64,000 bases of DNA from Streptomyces phaeofaciens. Its GTDB lineage: Bacteria > Actinomycetota > Actinomycetes > Streptomycetales > Streptomycetaceae. The notes under the pieces were generated by a model, which was not told the DNA's origin, ran no database searches, and saw only the letters and a list, made by a program, of their open reading frames with translations. Location: NCBI RefSeq assembly GCF_014648915.1, contig NZ_BMSA01000031.1:1-64000 (forward strand). Direction: 5' to 3'. Position 1 is the stretch's first letter. The number at the start of each line of letters is the position of its first letter. Below, in pieces: positions 16,817 to 25,417 of the stretch. The position numbers and the translations under genes are program-made.

Positions 16817-16893
16817 GTGAAAACGCCCCCGATCCGCGCCGTATGCGCAGGTCGGGGGCGTGATCGCGAAGACTACTTCTTCTTGCCCTGGGT
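16817..16893. repeat. Left copy of gpm 3'-end repeat (att-like)
   Basis: This segment repeats, with scattered changes, 77 bases found at 18857-18933. It includes the last codons of gpm (identical core CTACTTCTTCTTGCCCTGG at 16873-16891) and the following terminator hairpin (ACGCCCCCGA / TCGGGGGCGT at 16823-16861). The gpm reading frame in this copy is cut off. It is the displaced end of gpm left by site-specific integration. Confidence 0.85.
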
Positions 16894-17072
16894 TTCGACC
16901 GCCCGTATTTTGGCCCTGATCAGCGGGGCGTGCACCGCAACTGACCTGTGCCGGTCGGTTGTTGGTGGTCGTTGTCTGTCGTTGCTTGTTGACCTCGGAG
17001 GTTCCAGACAGGTTCCGGGTCCTGGCGCGCTCATGATCTAAGGCGGATGAGGCCACCCGCCTTCCCGACCGC

Positions 17073-17306
17073 TCAAGTATCTGTCTGAGCGGCCCGGTAT
17101 GCCTCGTACTGAGTCCAGGCACGTTCGAGCGTCTCGATAGCCGCGTCGATGGCGCCGCGCTCTTCGAGGTAGTCAAGCTGGCCCTGCCTCCCCTTGCGTG
17201 AGGGCCAGTCGGGGTCAGTAGAGACGTCCCGCGCGAGATCCCCGATGGCAGTGCGCTGATCGGCGTGGGTCTTCAACCATGCGGTGAAGCTCTTCGGCTT
17301 AGGCAT
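17073..17306 (-). CDS. YozE-like SAM-fold small protein
   Basis: This 77-residue protein resembles the YozE family (sterile-alpha-motif-like fold). Features of the family include the opening FTAWLKTH, IGDLARDVSTDPDWP, LDYLEERGA and a closing ALERAW..Y-like helix (IETLERAWTQYEAYRAA). Members are common in actinomycete plasmids and prophages; function is unknown. It is the only cargo gene left of the repeat clusters in the decayed element. ATG 17306 follows AAGGATGC. The promoter is likely within the adjacent TTGTC repeat region. Confidence 0.75.
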   Translation of the reverse strand: MPKPKSFTAWLKTHADQRTAIGDLARDVSTDPDWPSRKGRQGQLDYLEERGAIDAAIETLERAWTQYEAYRAAQTDT

Positions 17307-17355
17307 GTCAGCATCCTTCCGCCGCCCTGTCCGGGCTAACCCACGGGCCTGGTCC

Positions 17356-17475
17356 GCTTGTCGCTTGTCTTGTCGCCTGTCTTGTCGCTTGTCGGATCGC
17401 AGGTCAGAGCCTGTTTCGGGCTACCCCGCAGTGCGGTCCCGTCTTGTCACGACAAGCGACAGGACAAGCGACAAG
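17356..17475. repeat. Two facing clusters of CTTGTCG repeats
   Basis: On the plus strand, 17356-17394 is built of tandem CTTGTCG/CTTGTC/CCTGTC units. From 17443 to 17475 the same unit recurs inverted (GACAAGC, GACAGG, GACAAGC, GACAAG), beginning with the palindrome CTTGTC-AC-GACAAG at 17443-17456. The clusters face each other across 48 bases containing a GCAGGTCAG motif. Such an array upstream of the YozE-like gene suggests operators of an element-encoded regulator, integrase arm sites or iterons. The remaining stretch to 17879 shows no gene. Confidence 0.75.
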
Positions 17476-17879
17476 GGCATCAGCGGTGCCGGCGCGTCCG
17501 GCGGAGAAAGAGCAAGAACGAACGGCCTACGGCCGCGCGTCTCTTGGCAGCTCGCTACGCTCGCGCGGCGACCGCAGTCGGGGCGAAGGTCGTGGTGCTC
17601 CTCAGGGAAACTTGGAAACCCGCAGGTCAGCGATTCAGCGCGCCTTCGGTGCGCGCCGGGTGCGTGGAAAACCCGTGGCACGCTGGAGGTGCTTCTGTCT
17701 GCCCTGACGGCCATCTGCACGCGTGCAGCCTGTCGTCACCGTTCCGTCACAAGTAGTCGCCGCACCGAACCCTGCCGCTCTCCCGCCGTATCTGCACTCA
17801 CGCACCACGACCACGCGTACCGCGGGGCAACAACCGACGACCGAAACCCGCGGACGAGACGACTCAGGGGGACGACAGC

Positions 17880-18449
17880 ATGCGTCACAACAACGGCATT
17901 CGCAGGGCGGCTCTGGCGACGACGGCGGTCACGGCCGTCGCGGCGGCGGTGACCGGCATCCTGCCCGGCACCGCCATGGCGGCGAGCACCACCACCTCCA
18001 CCCCGCCGCCCGCCTGCCCGGCCTCCGCCCTCCAGGTCAGCGCCCGGCAGGCCGCCCACCCGCCCGTCGGGACCGGGACCGGGGCGGCGGTCGTGCAGTT
18101 CACCAACGTCTCCCGGAAGACGTGCGTCCTGAAGGGCCATCCGACGGTCGCGGGCGCCGGCAACGGCTCCCCCGCCCACAACACCCCGCTCAAGGTCACC
18201 CCCACCGGCAGGGCGGCCACCGTGACGGTCCGGCCGCACGGCAAGGCGTGGGTGAAGCTGACCTTCGTCCAGGTCCAGGGGGAGGGCGACGGCTACTGCG
18301 TGTCGGGCAAGACCCCGGCGGTGTATCCGACGATGGTCATCGGGCTGCCGCACTCCGGGAAGCACCAGGTCGCCCTGAACGACGGGTGGTGGGCCGAGTG
18401 CGACAACAAGGTGACCGTCACCCCGGTCTCGGCGGTCAAGCCTTCCTGA
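17880..18449 (+). CDS. Secreted DUF4232 protein
   Basis: This 189-residue exported protein has a signal peptide at 1-38, ending in TAMAAS. The mature part fits the DUF4232 family: a Cys near the start (PPPACPASALQVS), TGAAVVQFTNVSRKTCVLKGHPTV, a central strand-rich stretch and a closing Cys pair (DGYCVSG, WWAECDNK), so two disulfides are plausible. The family is abundant in streptomycetes, with no settled function. ATG 17880 follows AGGGGGACGACAGC. It lies inside the decayed element, so it may be cargo that was kept. Confidence 0.85.
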   Translation: MRHNNGIRRAALATTAVTAVAAAVTGILPGTAMAASTTTSTPPPACPASALQVSARQAAHPPVGTGTGAAVVQFTNVSRKTCVLKGHPTVAGAGNGSPAHNTPLKVTPTGRAATVTVRPHGKAWVKLTFVQVQGEGDGYCVSGKTPAVYPTMVIGLPHSGKHQVALNDGWWAECDNKVTVTPVSAVKPS

Positions 18450-18657
18450 CCCCACCGTGCCCACAAATCGAGCAGCCTGCACGACGATCGCAAGGCTCTG
18501 ACCTACACGTTTACGAGGCACTGCACATAAGTGCAGGTCAGAGGTAGTTGCGGGGGTCAACCGGCGCTGTTGACGCAACCGACGGCATCAACCGCCGCAA
18601 ATCGGGTGGGATGGTGACCGGCACGCCGACCGCGCGCACAAGCAAAAGGAGCACGCC

Positions 18658-18834
18658 GTGCGCGTGGTGCTCCTCTTGGACGCCGGGGAGAGCATCAAGG
18701 CCCCCGCGGAGTACCTCGGGCACTCCGACCCGGGCCTGACGCTGAAGGTGTGCGCGCACCTCATGCCAAGCAGTCGCGACAGGGCCAGGAAAGCTCTCGG
18801 CAGGGCACTTCGGCCTCAAGGCCCCGAGAGCTGA
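18658..18834 (+). pseudogene. C-terminal fragment of a tyrosine integrase (Tyr replaced by Cys)
   Basis: Only the last 58 codons remain. The fragment reads LLLDAGESIKAPAEYLGHSDPGLTLKV and then CAHLMPSSRDRARKAL, the conserved end of actinomycete integrases, in which LGHS holds a catalytic His and the nucleophile Tyr is expected in VYAHLMPSS. Here that position is Cys, and the Arg/Lys and HxxR boxes are missing upstream. It therefore cannot be an active recombinase. It abuts the right copy of the gpm repeat, as an integrase gene would abut its attachment site. Confidence 0.85.
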
Positions 18835-18856
18835 GGTTCCAGGGAGGTTCCAGCGC

Positions 18857-18933
18857 ATGAAAATGCCTCCCACCCGCGCCATATGCGCAGGTGGGAGGCA
18901 TGATCACAAAACCTACTTCTTCTTGCCCTGGTT
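18857..18933. repeat. Right copy of gpm 3'-end repeat (functional gpm end)
   Basis: This is the counterpart of 16817-16893. It supplies the actual last codons and stop of gpm (core CTACTTCTTCTTGCCCTGG at 18913-18931) plus the downstream hairpin. Confidence 0.85.
18863..18901 (-). terminator. Terminator of gpm
   Basis: A 12-bp perfect stem (ATGCCTCCCACC / GGTGGGAGGCAT) lies 12 bases past the gpm stop. Its equivalent at 16823-16861 has a different stem sequence with preserved pairing, showing that the structure was maintained on both sides of the insertion. Confidence 0.85.
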
Positions 18934-19674
18934 CTTGACCGCCTCGATCGCCGCCGCTGCCGCGTCCGGGTCGAGGTAGGTGCCGCCGGGGTTGAGGGGC
19001 TTGAAGTCGGCGTCCAGCTCGTAGGAGAGGGGGATGCCGGTCGGGATGTTCAGGCCCGCGATGTCCTCGTCGGAGACGCCGTCGAGGTGCTTGACCAGGG
19101 CGCGGAGCGAGTTGCCGTGGGCGGCGACCAGGACCGTGCGGCCGGTGAGGAGGTCGGGGACGATGCCGTCGTACCAGTAGGGGAGCATGCGGACGACGAC
19201 GTCCTTCAGGCACTCCGTGCGCGGGCGCAGCTCCGGCGGGATCGTCGCGTAGCGCGGGTCGGCCGACTGGGAGAACTCCGTGCCGTCCTCGAGCGGCGGC
19301 GGCGGGGTGTCGTAGGAGCGGCGCCACAGCATGAACTGCTCCTCGCCGAACTCCGCGAGGGTCTGCGCCTTGTCCTTGCCCTGGAGGGCGCCGTAGTGGC
19401 GCTCGTTCAGGCGCCACGAGCGGTGGACCGGGATCCAGTGGCGGTCCGCGGCCTCGAGGGCCAGCTGCGCGGTGCGGATCGCGCGCTTCTGGAGGGACGT
19501 GTGGACCACGTCGGGGAGGAGATCGGCGTCCTTCAGGAGCTCGCCACCGCGGACTGCCTCCTTCTCGCCCTTCTCGTTGAGGTTGACGTCCACCCAGCCG
19601 GTGAACAGGTTCTTCGCGTTCCACTCGCTCTCGCCGTGGCGGAGGAGGATCAGCTTGTACGGTGCGTCGGCCAT
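18913..19674 (-). CDS. gpmA: 2,3-bisphosphoglycerate-dependent phosphoglycerate mutase
   Basis: This 253-residue glycolytic enzyme interconverts 3- and 2-phosphoglycerate. The catalytic His13 is in LRHGESEWN, the second active-site His is in AAHGNSLR (about 186), and the substrate loop [11 protein letters not shown] is present. ATG 19674 ([15 protein letters not shown]) matches the family, and the frame upstream is not conserved. The last codons (KNQGKKK) and the terminator come from the inserted element's attachment sequence, yet the protein is complete. Confidence 0.95.
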   Translation of the reverse strand: MADAPYKLILLRHGESEWNAKNLFTGWVDVNLNEKGEKEAVRGGELLKDADLLPDVVHTSLQKRAIRTAQLALEAADRHWIPVHRSWRLNERHYGALQGKDKAQTLAEFGEEQFMLWRRSYDTPPPPLEDGTEFSQSADPRYATIPPELRPRTECLKDVVVRMLPYWYDGIVPDLLTGRTVLVAAHGNSLRALVKHLDGVSDEDIAGLNIPTGIPLSYELDADFKPLNPGGTYLDPDAAAAAIEAVKNQGKKK

Positions 19675-19839
19675 GCGTCTGAGCGTAATCCACCGTCCTG
19701 ATGGCTTGCGTCCCCCGCCCACCCCCCGGACGGTGCGGCCGACAGTTGACGGGATCTGTTAATTGAGTGGTCTCCCCGGGACCTCACTACGTAAGTTGCC
19801 GTTGCTGTCTTCGCCACTTACACCCGGGGGAACTCCGCC

Positions 19840-21105
19840 ATGTCCGTCGCCTCTCTACGACGTGCCACCCGCGAGACCCTCTCCGGGCTGCCCCGCGAGT
19901 TCTGGTGGCTGTGGACGAGCACGCTGGTCAACCGGCTCGGCGCCTTCGTCGCGACCTTCATGGCCCTGTACCTGACGCTCGACCGCGGCTACTCCGCCTC
20001 CTACGCCGGACTGGTCGCCGCCCTGCACGGGCTGGGCGGGGTCGTCTCCTCGCTCGGCGGCGGGGTGATGGCGGACCGGATCGGACGGCGGCCCACGCTG
20101 CTCGTCGCGCAGACCGGGACCGCGCTCTCGGTCGCACTGCTCGGGTTCATCACCGATCCGGTGGCCATCGCCGGCGTCGCCTTCCTCGTCGGCATGGCCT
20201 CCAACGCCTCCCGGCCGGCCGTGCAGGCGATGATGGCGGACATCGTGCGGCCCGAGGACCGGGTGCGGGCCTTCTCCCTCAACTACTGGGCCATCAACCT
20301 CGGGTTCGCCGTCTCCTCGACGGGCGCCGGCTTCATCGCGGAGGTCAGCTACCGCGCCGGGTTCCTGATCGAGGCCGGGATGACCCTCGTCTGTGCGGTC
20401 GTCGTCTTCCTCAAGCTGCCCGAGTCACGGCCCGAGCAGAAGGAACGAGCCGGCCGGGAGGACTCCGTCGGGCTCGGGACCGTACTGCGCGACACCCGGT
20501 TCATGAGTGTCGTCGGGCTGTCCTTCCTCGTCGCGTTCGTCTTCCAGCAGGGCTCGGTCGGGCTGCCGGTGGCCATGGGAGCGGCCGGGTTCACCCCGGC
20601 CGACTACGGCATGGCGATCGCCGTCAACGGCGTGCTGATCGTCGCGCTCCAGATCCCGGTCACCCGGTTCATCGAACACCGGGACCCGCGACGGCTCCTC
20701 GTGATCTCCTCCGTCCTCGCCGGGTACGGCTTCGGACTGACGGCCTTCGCCGGGTCGGTCGGCGTCTTCGCCCTCACCGTCTGCGTGTGGACCCTCGCCG
20801 AGATCGTCAACGCGCCGACCCAGACCGGGCTCGTCGTCCGCCTCTCCCCCACCCACGGCCGCGGCCGCTACCAAGGCATGTACACCCTGTCCTGGGCGGT
20901 GGCCTCGCTCGTCGCCCCGCTGATGTCCGGTGTCGTCATCGACCGGTTCGGGGCGGAGTGGCTGTGGGGGATGTGCGCGGTGGTGGGCACGGCCGCGGGC
21001 GCCGGGTACGCCGTGGTGATGCGACGCCTGCCGGACGAGGAGCCGACGGACGAGGGCGCACCCGCCACGGGGGCGGGGGCGAAGGCCGAGGTCGGCGCCG
21101 CCTGA
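19840..21105 (+). CDS. MFS transporter (drug/metabolite efflux type)
   Basis: This 421-residue major facilitator has about 12 hydrophobic segments. The motif between helices 2 and 3, GGGVMADRIGRRPTLL (about 68-83), matches motif A of the DHA1 group. The cytoplasmic mid-loop (about 203-220) is hydrophilic (ESRPEQKERAGREDS). The C-terminal tail is Ala/Gly/Glu-rich. Family members export drugs or metabolites using the proton gradient; the substrate is not predictable. ATG 19840 follows GGGGGAACTCCGCC. It is divergent from gpm, with 165 bases between. Confidence 0.85.
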   Translation: MSVASLRRATRETLSGLPREFWWLWTSTLVNRLGAFVATFMALYLTLDRGYSASYAGLVAALHGLGGVVSSLGGGVMADRIGRRPTLLVAQTGTALSVALLGFITDPVAIAGVAFLVGMASNASRPAVQAMMADIVRPEDRVRAFSLNYWAINLGFAVSSTGAGFIAEVSYRAGFLIEAGMTLVCAVVVFLKLPESRPEQKERAGREDSVGLGTVLRDTRFMSVVGLSFLVAFVFQQGSVGLPVAMGAAGFTPADYGMAIAVNGVLIVALQIPVTRFIEHRDPRRLLVISSVLAGYGFGLTAFAGSVGVFALTVCVWTLAEIVNAPTQTGLVVRLSPTHGRGRYQGMYTLSWAVASLVAPLMSGVVIDRFGAEWLWGMCAVVGTAAGAGYAVVMRRLPDEEPTDEGAPATGAGAKAEVGAA

Positions 21106-21131
21106 GCGGGCTCGGAGCGCCCTCGGCCGCC

Positions 21132-21560
21132 CTAGGGGTGCATCCGTGCCCCCTTCAGCACCTTGTCCACCGCGTTCCGCGGGCCGTACACGGCCAGCCC
21201 CACCAGGTCCAGATCCGCCGTCCGCACGGCCCGCACCGCCGCCCGGTTGTCGCCGTCGTTGCCGGTGGCGAAGAGGTCACTCGTGAACACCGCGCGCGGG
21301 AGGGACCGGGCCAGCACGCGCGCGTGGGCGGCGGCCAGCGTCTCCTTCGTGCCCTCGAAGACCAGCACCGGCTGGCGGAACATCGGCAGCGAGGCCACCT
21401 CGTCGGCGTCCTCGTACGGCTCTCCGATCACCTCGGGGGCGGCCGTCCCCAGCCCGCTGACCAGGAACGCGGTGACGTTCAGGCGCTGCCAGGACTCCAG
21501 GTCCTCACGCAGCAGGACGGCTATCTTCGTGTCGAAGCGCAGGGGTGCGTCAGTGCTCAT
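21132..21560 (-). CDS. DUF2000-family protein
   Basis: This 142-residue cytoplasmic protein fits the DUF2000 family (peptidyl-tRNA hydrolase II-like fold). The N-terminal segment DTKIAVLLREDLESWQRLNVTAFLVSGL and the later DLVGLAVYGPRNAVDKVLKGARMHP are typical. The biochemical role is unknown. It is divergent from an AraC regulator with 49 bases between starts; this pairing is common and suggests control by that regulator. It converges on the MFS gene with 26 bases between. Confidence 0.8.
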   Translation of the reverse strand: MSTDAPLRFDTKIAVLLREDLESWQRLNVTAFLVSGLGTAAPEVIGEPYEDADEVASLPMFRQPVLVFEGTKETLAAAHARVLARSLPRAVFTSDLFATGNDGDNRAAVRAVRTADLDLVGLAVYGPRNAVDKVLKGARMHP

Positions 21561-21609
21561 GAGGTGAGACTGCCGTCCCGCGCACGACCCGGTCTTGTAC
21601 GTTCTTTGC

Positions 21610-22476
21610 ATGGCCCCCCGGCAGCCCCGGCGTCCCCGGCCCGCCGCCTCGCCCGCCCGGCACGCCCCGCACGCCCGGCAGGAAGTCTCCGCCTGGCGCC
21701 CCCGCGTCCCGGGCGTCGTCGAGGTCTTCCACGCCCACTTCACCGGGTACGCGTACCCGATGCACGTCCACGACGCCTGGACGCTGCTCATCGTGGACGA
21801 CGGCGCCGTACGGTACGACCTCGACCGGCACGAGCACGGCACCCCGCACGACACGGTGACGCTGCTGCCGCCGCACGTGCCGCACAACGGGTCGCCGGTC
21901 GACCCGCGGGGCTTTCGCAAGCGGGTGCTGTACCTGGACGCCGGGGTCCTCGGCGAGGACCTCATCGGGCCCGCCGTCGACGCGCCCGACCTGCGGGACC
22001 CGGTGCTGCGGCGGCGGGTGGGGCAGCTGCACTCCGCGCTCGCCGGGGCCGGCGACGAACTGGAGGCGGACAGCCGGCTGACGCTGATCGGGGAGCGGCT
22101 GCGCGATCACCTGGGACACCCGGAGCGCTCCCCGCGCCCCGACCCCGCCCTCGCGCGCCGGCTGCGGGAACTCCTCGACGCGTCCGTCGTCCAGGGCATC
22201 GGCCTGGATGAGGCGGCACGGATCGTCCAGGCGCATCCCGCCCATCTCGTACGGGCGTTCAGCGGCGCGTACGGCATCGCGCCGCACCAGTACCTCACCG
22301 CCCGCCGGGTCGACCGTGCGCGGCGGCTGCTGCTGGACGGCCGGCCGCCGGGCGAGGTCGCCGTGGCGGCCGGCTTCTACGACCAGGCCCATCTCACCCG
22401 GCATTTCCGCCGGCTGGTGGGGGTGACACCGGGGCGGTACCGCGCCGGATCCCGCCCCGCGGGGCCTGCTACTTGA
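21610..22476 (+). CDS. AraC-family transcriptional regulator
   Basis: This 288-residue protein has an N-terminal cupin-type sensing domain (about 40-130; HAHFTGYAYPMHVHDAWTLLIVDDG with His metal/ligand residues, then LLPPHVPHNGSP). The C-terminal double helix-turn-helix (about 185-280) includes GLDEAARIVQAHPAHLVRAFSGAYGIAPHQYLTARRV and GEVAVAAGFYDQAHLTRHFRRLVGVTPGRYR. A TACGTT-like -10 nine bases before ATG 21610 and the absence of a ribosome site point to leaderless translation. It is divergent from the DUF2000 gene and overlaps the convergent secreted-protein gene by 8 bases at the stops. Confidence 0.9.
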   Translation: MAPRQPRRPRPAASPARHAPHARQEVSAWRPRVPGVVEVFHAHFTGYAYPMHVHDAWTLLIVDDGAVRYDLDRHEHGTPHDTVTLLPPHVPHNGSPVDPRGFRKRVLYLDAGVLGEDLIGPAVDAPDLRDPVLRRRVGQLHSALAGAGDELEADSRLTLIGERLRDHLGHPERSPRPDPALARRLRELLDASVVQGIGLDEAARIVQAHPAHLVRAFSGAYGIAPHQYLTARRVDRARRLLLDGRPPGEVAVAAGFYDQAHLTRHFRRLVGVTPGRYRAGSRPAGPAT

Positions 22477-23272
22477 CGTCGACGTAGTCGCCCGTGGAGG
22501 TCGCGCCACCGGTCGTGGACGTCTCGCCGAAGGTCCAGCGCCAGGTGCCGTCGGCGGAGGCGGTGACCGTGGTCCTCAGGTTGCCCGCCGAGTCGGCCTT
22601 CACGATCTTGACCGTGGTGTACGTGCTGCTGCCCGCCTTGCGGAACTGGAGCTTGGCCGACTTGCCGCCGAAGCCGACGTAGGCGTGCTTCACCCAGTCC
22701 GCGCGGGTCACCTTGCCGGTGACGGTCATCTTCTTGCCCTTGGCGACGGGCTCGGGGGTGGCGTTGGCGGTGACCCGCGCCGCGCGCTTGACCTGCACGG
22801 TGCCGAACCCGGTCAGGTATTCGCTGCTCTTCGGCTGGCCGTTGGAACCCCAGATGCGCGCGGAGACGGCGATCTTCCAGGTCGTGGCGTCGTTGTTGGA
22901 GTCCAGCCGGTAGCGCGGCTCGATGTACAGCTCGCCGTCGCAGTCCGCGGCGTGGGTGCCGTCCTCGTAGCAGGTGACGCTGCTCGTCCAGATACCGCCG
23001 TCCTCGGCGCCCTTGGCGGCCGTGGTGTCGTGGTAGAGGAAGGGGGTCGTCTCCACGTCGCCGAGCGCGGTGTTCGAGGACCAGTACTTGTGGAAGGTGA
23101 AGTCGGGGGTCACCTCCGCGGTGGTGCCCACGATGACGGGCCTGCCGTTGTTCACGACGAGGTGGGACACCGTGATGCCGGTGTCCGCCGCCTCCGCGGC
23201 CGGCGAGGCGAACGCCACGAGGGCGAGCGCTCCCGCGAGTGCGGCCGCGGTGCCGGTTCTGCCTGTGCGCAT
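22469..23272 (-). CDS. Secreted beta-rich protein of unknown function
   Basis: This 267-residue exported protein has a clean signal peptide at 1-28, ending SPAAEAAD. The mature part has two modules: an N-terminal about 130 residues with a Cys pair (VTCYEDGTHAADCDG) and a C-terminal Ig-like module (ARVTANATPEPVAKGKKMTVTGKV, TVTASADGTWRWTFGE). The second module resembles the bacterial Ig-like repeats found in streptomycete surface proteins. ATG 23272 is chosen for GGGAAGGACGTGC upstream; the longer frame start lacks one. No enzymatic motif is seen. Confidence 0.75.
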   Translation of the reverse strand: MRTGRTGTAAALAGALALVAFASPAAEAADTGITVSHLVVNNGRPVIVGTTAEVTPDFTFHKYWSSNTALGDVETTPFLYHDTTAAKGAEDGGIWTSSVTCYEDGTHAADCDGELYIEPRYRLDSNNDATTWKIAVSARIWGSNGQPKSSEYLTGFGTVQVKRAARVTANATPEPVAKGKKMTVTGKVTRADWVKHAYVGFGGKSAKLQFRKAGSSTYTTVKIVKADSAGNLRTTVTASADGTWRWTFGETSTTGGATSTGDYVDVK

Positions 23273-23374
23273 GCACGTCCTTCCCAGGGGGACGATCAAG
23301 GTCGCGGCAGGCTAACAGCAGGTCGGCGGGGCTCGATCGGCGGGCGGGGAGGCCCGGTCGGCGGAGCGGGAGGA

Positions 23375-23878
23375 TCAGTCGGCGGAGCGACGGGTCAGGT
23401 GGGCGAAGGCGTCCAGGTTGTGCGTGGGTTCGCCGCGGGAGACCCGCCAGGCGTACTCCCGGCGGATCGCGGTGGCGAAACCGAGTTCCAGCAGGGTGTT
23501 GAAGGCGCCGTCGGCGGCCTCCAGCACCTGGCCGAAGATACGGTCGGTCTCCTCGGCGGTGACGGCGGCGAGCGGGAGGCGGGCGGTGACGTAGATGTCG
23601 CCGAGCTGGTCGACGGCGTAACTCACGCCGTACAGCTTGAGGTTGCGCTCCAGGAGCCAGCGGTGGACGCCGGACTCGTTCTCGTCGGGGTGGCGGATGA
23701 CGAACGCGTTCAGCGACAGCGAGTGGCGGCCGATGATCAGGGAGACCGTCGTCCTCAGTTTGCGGGTGCCGGGGAGCTGGACGACGTAGGTGCCGGGCTC
23801 GGGGCTTTCCCACTCCAGCTCCGCGTCCTTCAGGAAACCCTCGACTACCTGCGCGGTCGACCTGTCCGTGTCACCCAT
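23375..23878 (-). CDS. YbjN-domain protein
   Basis: This 167-residue protein of the YbjN family (type III secretion chaperone-like fold) has the family pattern, starting with an N-terminal helix and strands [24 protein letters not shown]. It continues with [34 protein letters not shown] and a C-terminal helix. The molecular role is unclear; YbjN in E. coli is linked to stress and motility. Its start overlaps the mshA stop by 8 bases, so the two are coupled. The mshA-ybjN pairing is conserved in actinobacteria, suggesting a link to mycothiol metabolism. Confidence 0.88.
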   Translation of the reverse strand: MGDTDRSTAQVVEGFLKDAELEWESPEPGTYVVQLPGTRKLRTTVSLIIGRHSLSLNAFVIRHPDENESGVHRWLLERNLKLYGVSYAVDQLGDIYVTARLPLAAVTAEETDRIFGQVLEAADGAFNTLLELGFATAIRREYAWRVSRGEPTHNLDAFAHLTRRSAD

Positions 23879-25208
23879 GCTGGGAGCGTACGCGACGGCG
23901 GTGGGCCTGGGTCGCGGCCGTGTACACGTCCGCCGTCGCGGCGGCCGCGGTGTCCCAGCCGAACGACTGTGCGTGCCGGGCGGCGGCCGCGCCCATCCGG
24001 GCGGGCAGCTCGGGGCCGTCGGCGAACCGTTCGAGCACGCGCGCGTACGCCGCCGGGTCGTGGCCCTGCACCAGGTAGCCGGTCTCGCCGTCCCGCACCG
24101 CGACCGGGAGGCCGCCGACGGAGGCCGCGAGGACCGGGGTGCCCGCCGCCTGCGCCTCTATGGCGACCAGGCCGAAGGACTCGCTGTAGGAGGGGACGAC
24201 CAGGACCGACGCGGCCCGGAACCAGTCCGCCAGCTGGTCCTGGCCGACCGGCGGGCGGAACCGTACGACGTCCGCGATGCCGAGCCGCGCGGCCAGCTTC
24301 TGAAGGCCCTCCGGCTTGGCGAGGCCGCTGCCGCTCGGGCCGCCGACGATCGGTACGACGATCCTCGACCGCAGGTCGGGGCGCTCGTCCAGCAGCACCG
24401 CGATCGCGCGGAGCAGGACGTCCGGGGCCTTCAGGGGCTGGATCCGGCCCGCGAAGAGGGGGACGAGGGCGTCCTGCGGGAGGTCGAGGCGGGCGCGGGC
24501 GGCGGCGCGGCCGTCGGCCGGGGAGAAACGGTCCAGGTTGACGCCCGGGTGGACGACGGCGACCTTGCCGGGGTCCGCGCTGTAGTGCCGTACGAGTTCG
24601 TCGGCCTCCTCCGCCGTGTTGGCGATGAGGCGGTCGGCGGCGGCCACGATCTGGGTCTCGCCGATGACGCGGGCGGCGGGTTCGGGGGTGTCGCCGTCGG
24701 CCAGGTTGGCGTTCTTGACCTTGGCCATGGTGTGCATGGCGTGCACCAGGGGGGCGCCCCAGCGCTGGGCGGCGAGCCAGCCGACGTGGCCGGAGAGCCA
24801 GTAGTGGGAGTGGACCAGGTCGTAGTAGCCGGGGCGGTGGCCGGCCCAGGCCTGCATCACACCGTGCGTGAAGGCGCACAGCTGGGCGGGCAGCTCCTCC
24901 TTGGCGAGGCCCTCGTAGGGGCCCGCGTCGATGTGCCGCACCAGGACGCCGGGCGCCATCTGGACCGTCGGCCGGAGGGTGGCCGTGGTCGCCCGCGTGA
25001 AGATCTCGACCTCGATGTTGATCGCGGCGAGACGCTGTGCGAGCTCCACGATGTAGACGTTCATGCCGCCGGCGTCGCCGGTGCCGGGCTGGTGGAGCGG
25101 TGAGGTGTGCACGGAGAGCATCGCGACTCGGCGGGGGCGGCGGTGAAGCCTGAGCCGCGAGGGAACCGCCGTAGAGCGACGCCCGAGCCTGCTGACGTAC
25201 TGGCTCAC
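23871..25208 (-). CDS. mshA: D-inositol-3-phosphate glycosyltransferase MshA
   Basis: This 445-residue GT4 glycosyltransferase catalyses the first step of mycothiol synthesis, joining GlcNAc from UDP-GlcNAc to 1L-inositol-1-phosphate. Family signatures include [25 protein letters not shown] near the N-terminus, the mid-protein [23 protein letters not shown], and the nucleotide-binding EX7E region [23 protein letters not shown] chose GTG 25208 because GGAGGAAGG lies 5 bases upstream; the open frame runs to 25310. It is coupled to ybjN downstream. Mycothiol replaces glutathione in actinomycetes. Confidence 0.93.
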   Translation of the reverse strand: MSQYVSRLGRRSTAVPSRLRLHRRPRRVAMLSVHTSPLHQPGTGDAGGMNVYIVELAQRLAAINIEVEIFTRATTATLRPTVQMAPGVLVRHIDAGPYEGLAKEELPAQLCAFTHGVMQAWAGHRPGYYDLVHSHYWLSGHVGWLAAQRWGAPLVHAMHTMAKVKNANLADGDTPEPAARVIGETQIVAAADRLIANTAEEADELVRHYSADPGKVAVVHPGVNLDRFSPADGRAAARARLDLPQDALVPLFAGRIQPLKAPDVLLRAIAVLLDERPDLRSRIVVPIVGGPSGSGLAKPEGLQKLAARLGIADVVRFRPPVGQDQLADWFRAASVLVVPSYSESFGLVAIEAQAAGTPVLAASVGGLPVAVRDGETGYLVQGHDPAAYARVLERFADGPELPARMGAAAARHAQSFGWDTAAAATADVYTAATQAHRRRVRSQHG

Positions 25209-25417
25209 GTGGCCTTCCTCCTTGCTGCGGGCATGCCGGACGGAGGGGGTGGGGCTCCCTCCACTGGGCGGCAACGCCTCCGGGAGCCGTTCCCATTCCG
25301 GGAGGGTCACGACGGCAGGGGTTTTTGCCTGAGCGTTACCGGGGGTCGCTCAACCGTTCGAGGGCGGGATGCGTCGGGCGGCGCGGCCGGTGCGGGGCAC
25401 CGCATACCCTCGTAGCC

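Larger units (their letters stand above)
16873..18931. mobile_element. Decayed integrative element in the 3' end of gpm
   Basis: About 2.04 kb is bounded by two direct copies of a 19-base sequence from the gpm 3' end. Inside are a YozE-like gene (17073-17306), two facing clusters of TTGTC repeats, a secreted DUF4232 gene and a fragment of a tyrosine integrase at the right end next to gpm. There are no replication or transfer genes, so most of the original element has been lost. The target (3' end of a housekeeping gene, restored on insertion) and the integrase fragment adjacent to it define it as a former integrase-borne element. It is separate from the apparently intact one at tRNA-Thr. Confidence 0.85.

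Noticed and set aside
16616-17176. 186-codon minus-strand frame spanning the left gpm repeat
   Set aside because: It crosses the attachment repeat and has the gpm terminator within it; no homology or ribosome site, so it is a chance frame.
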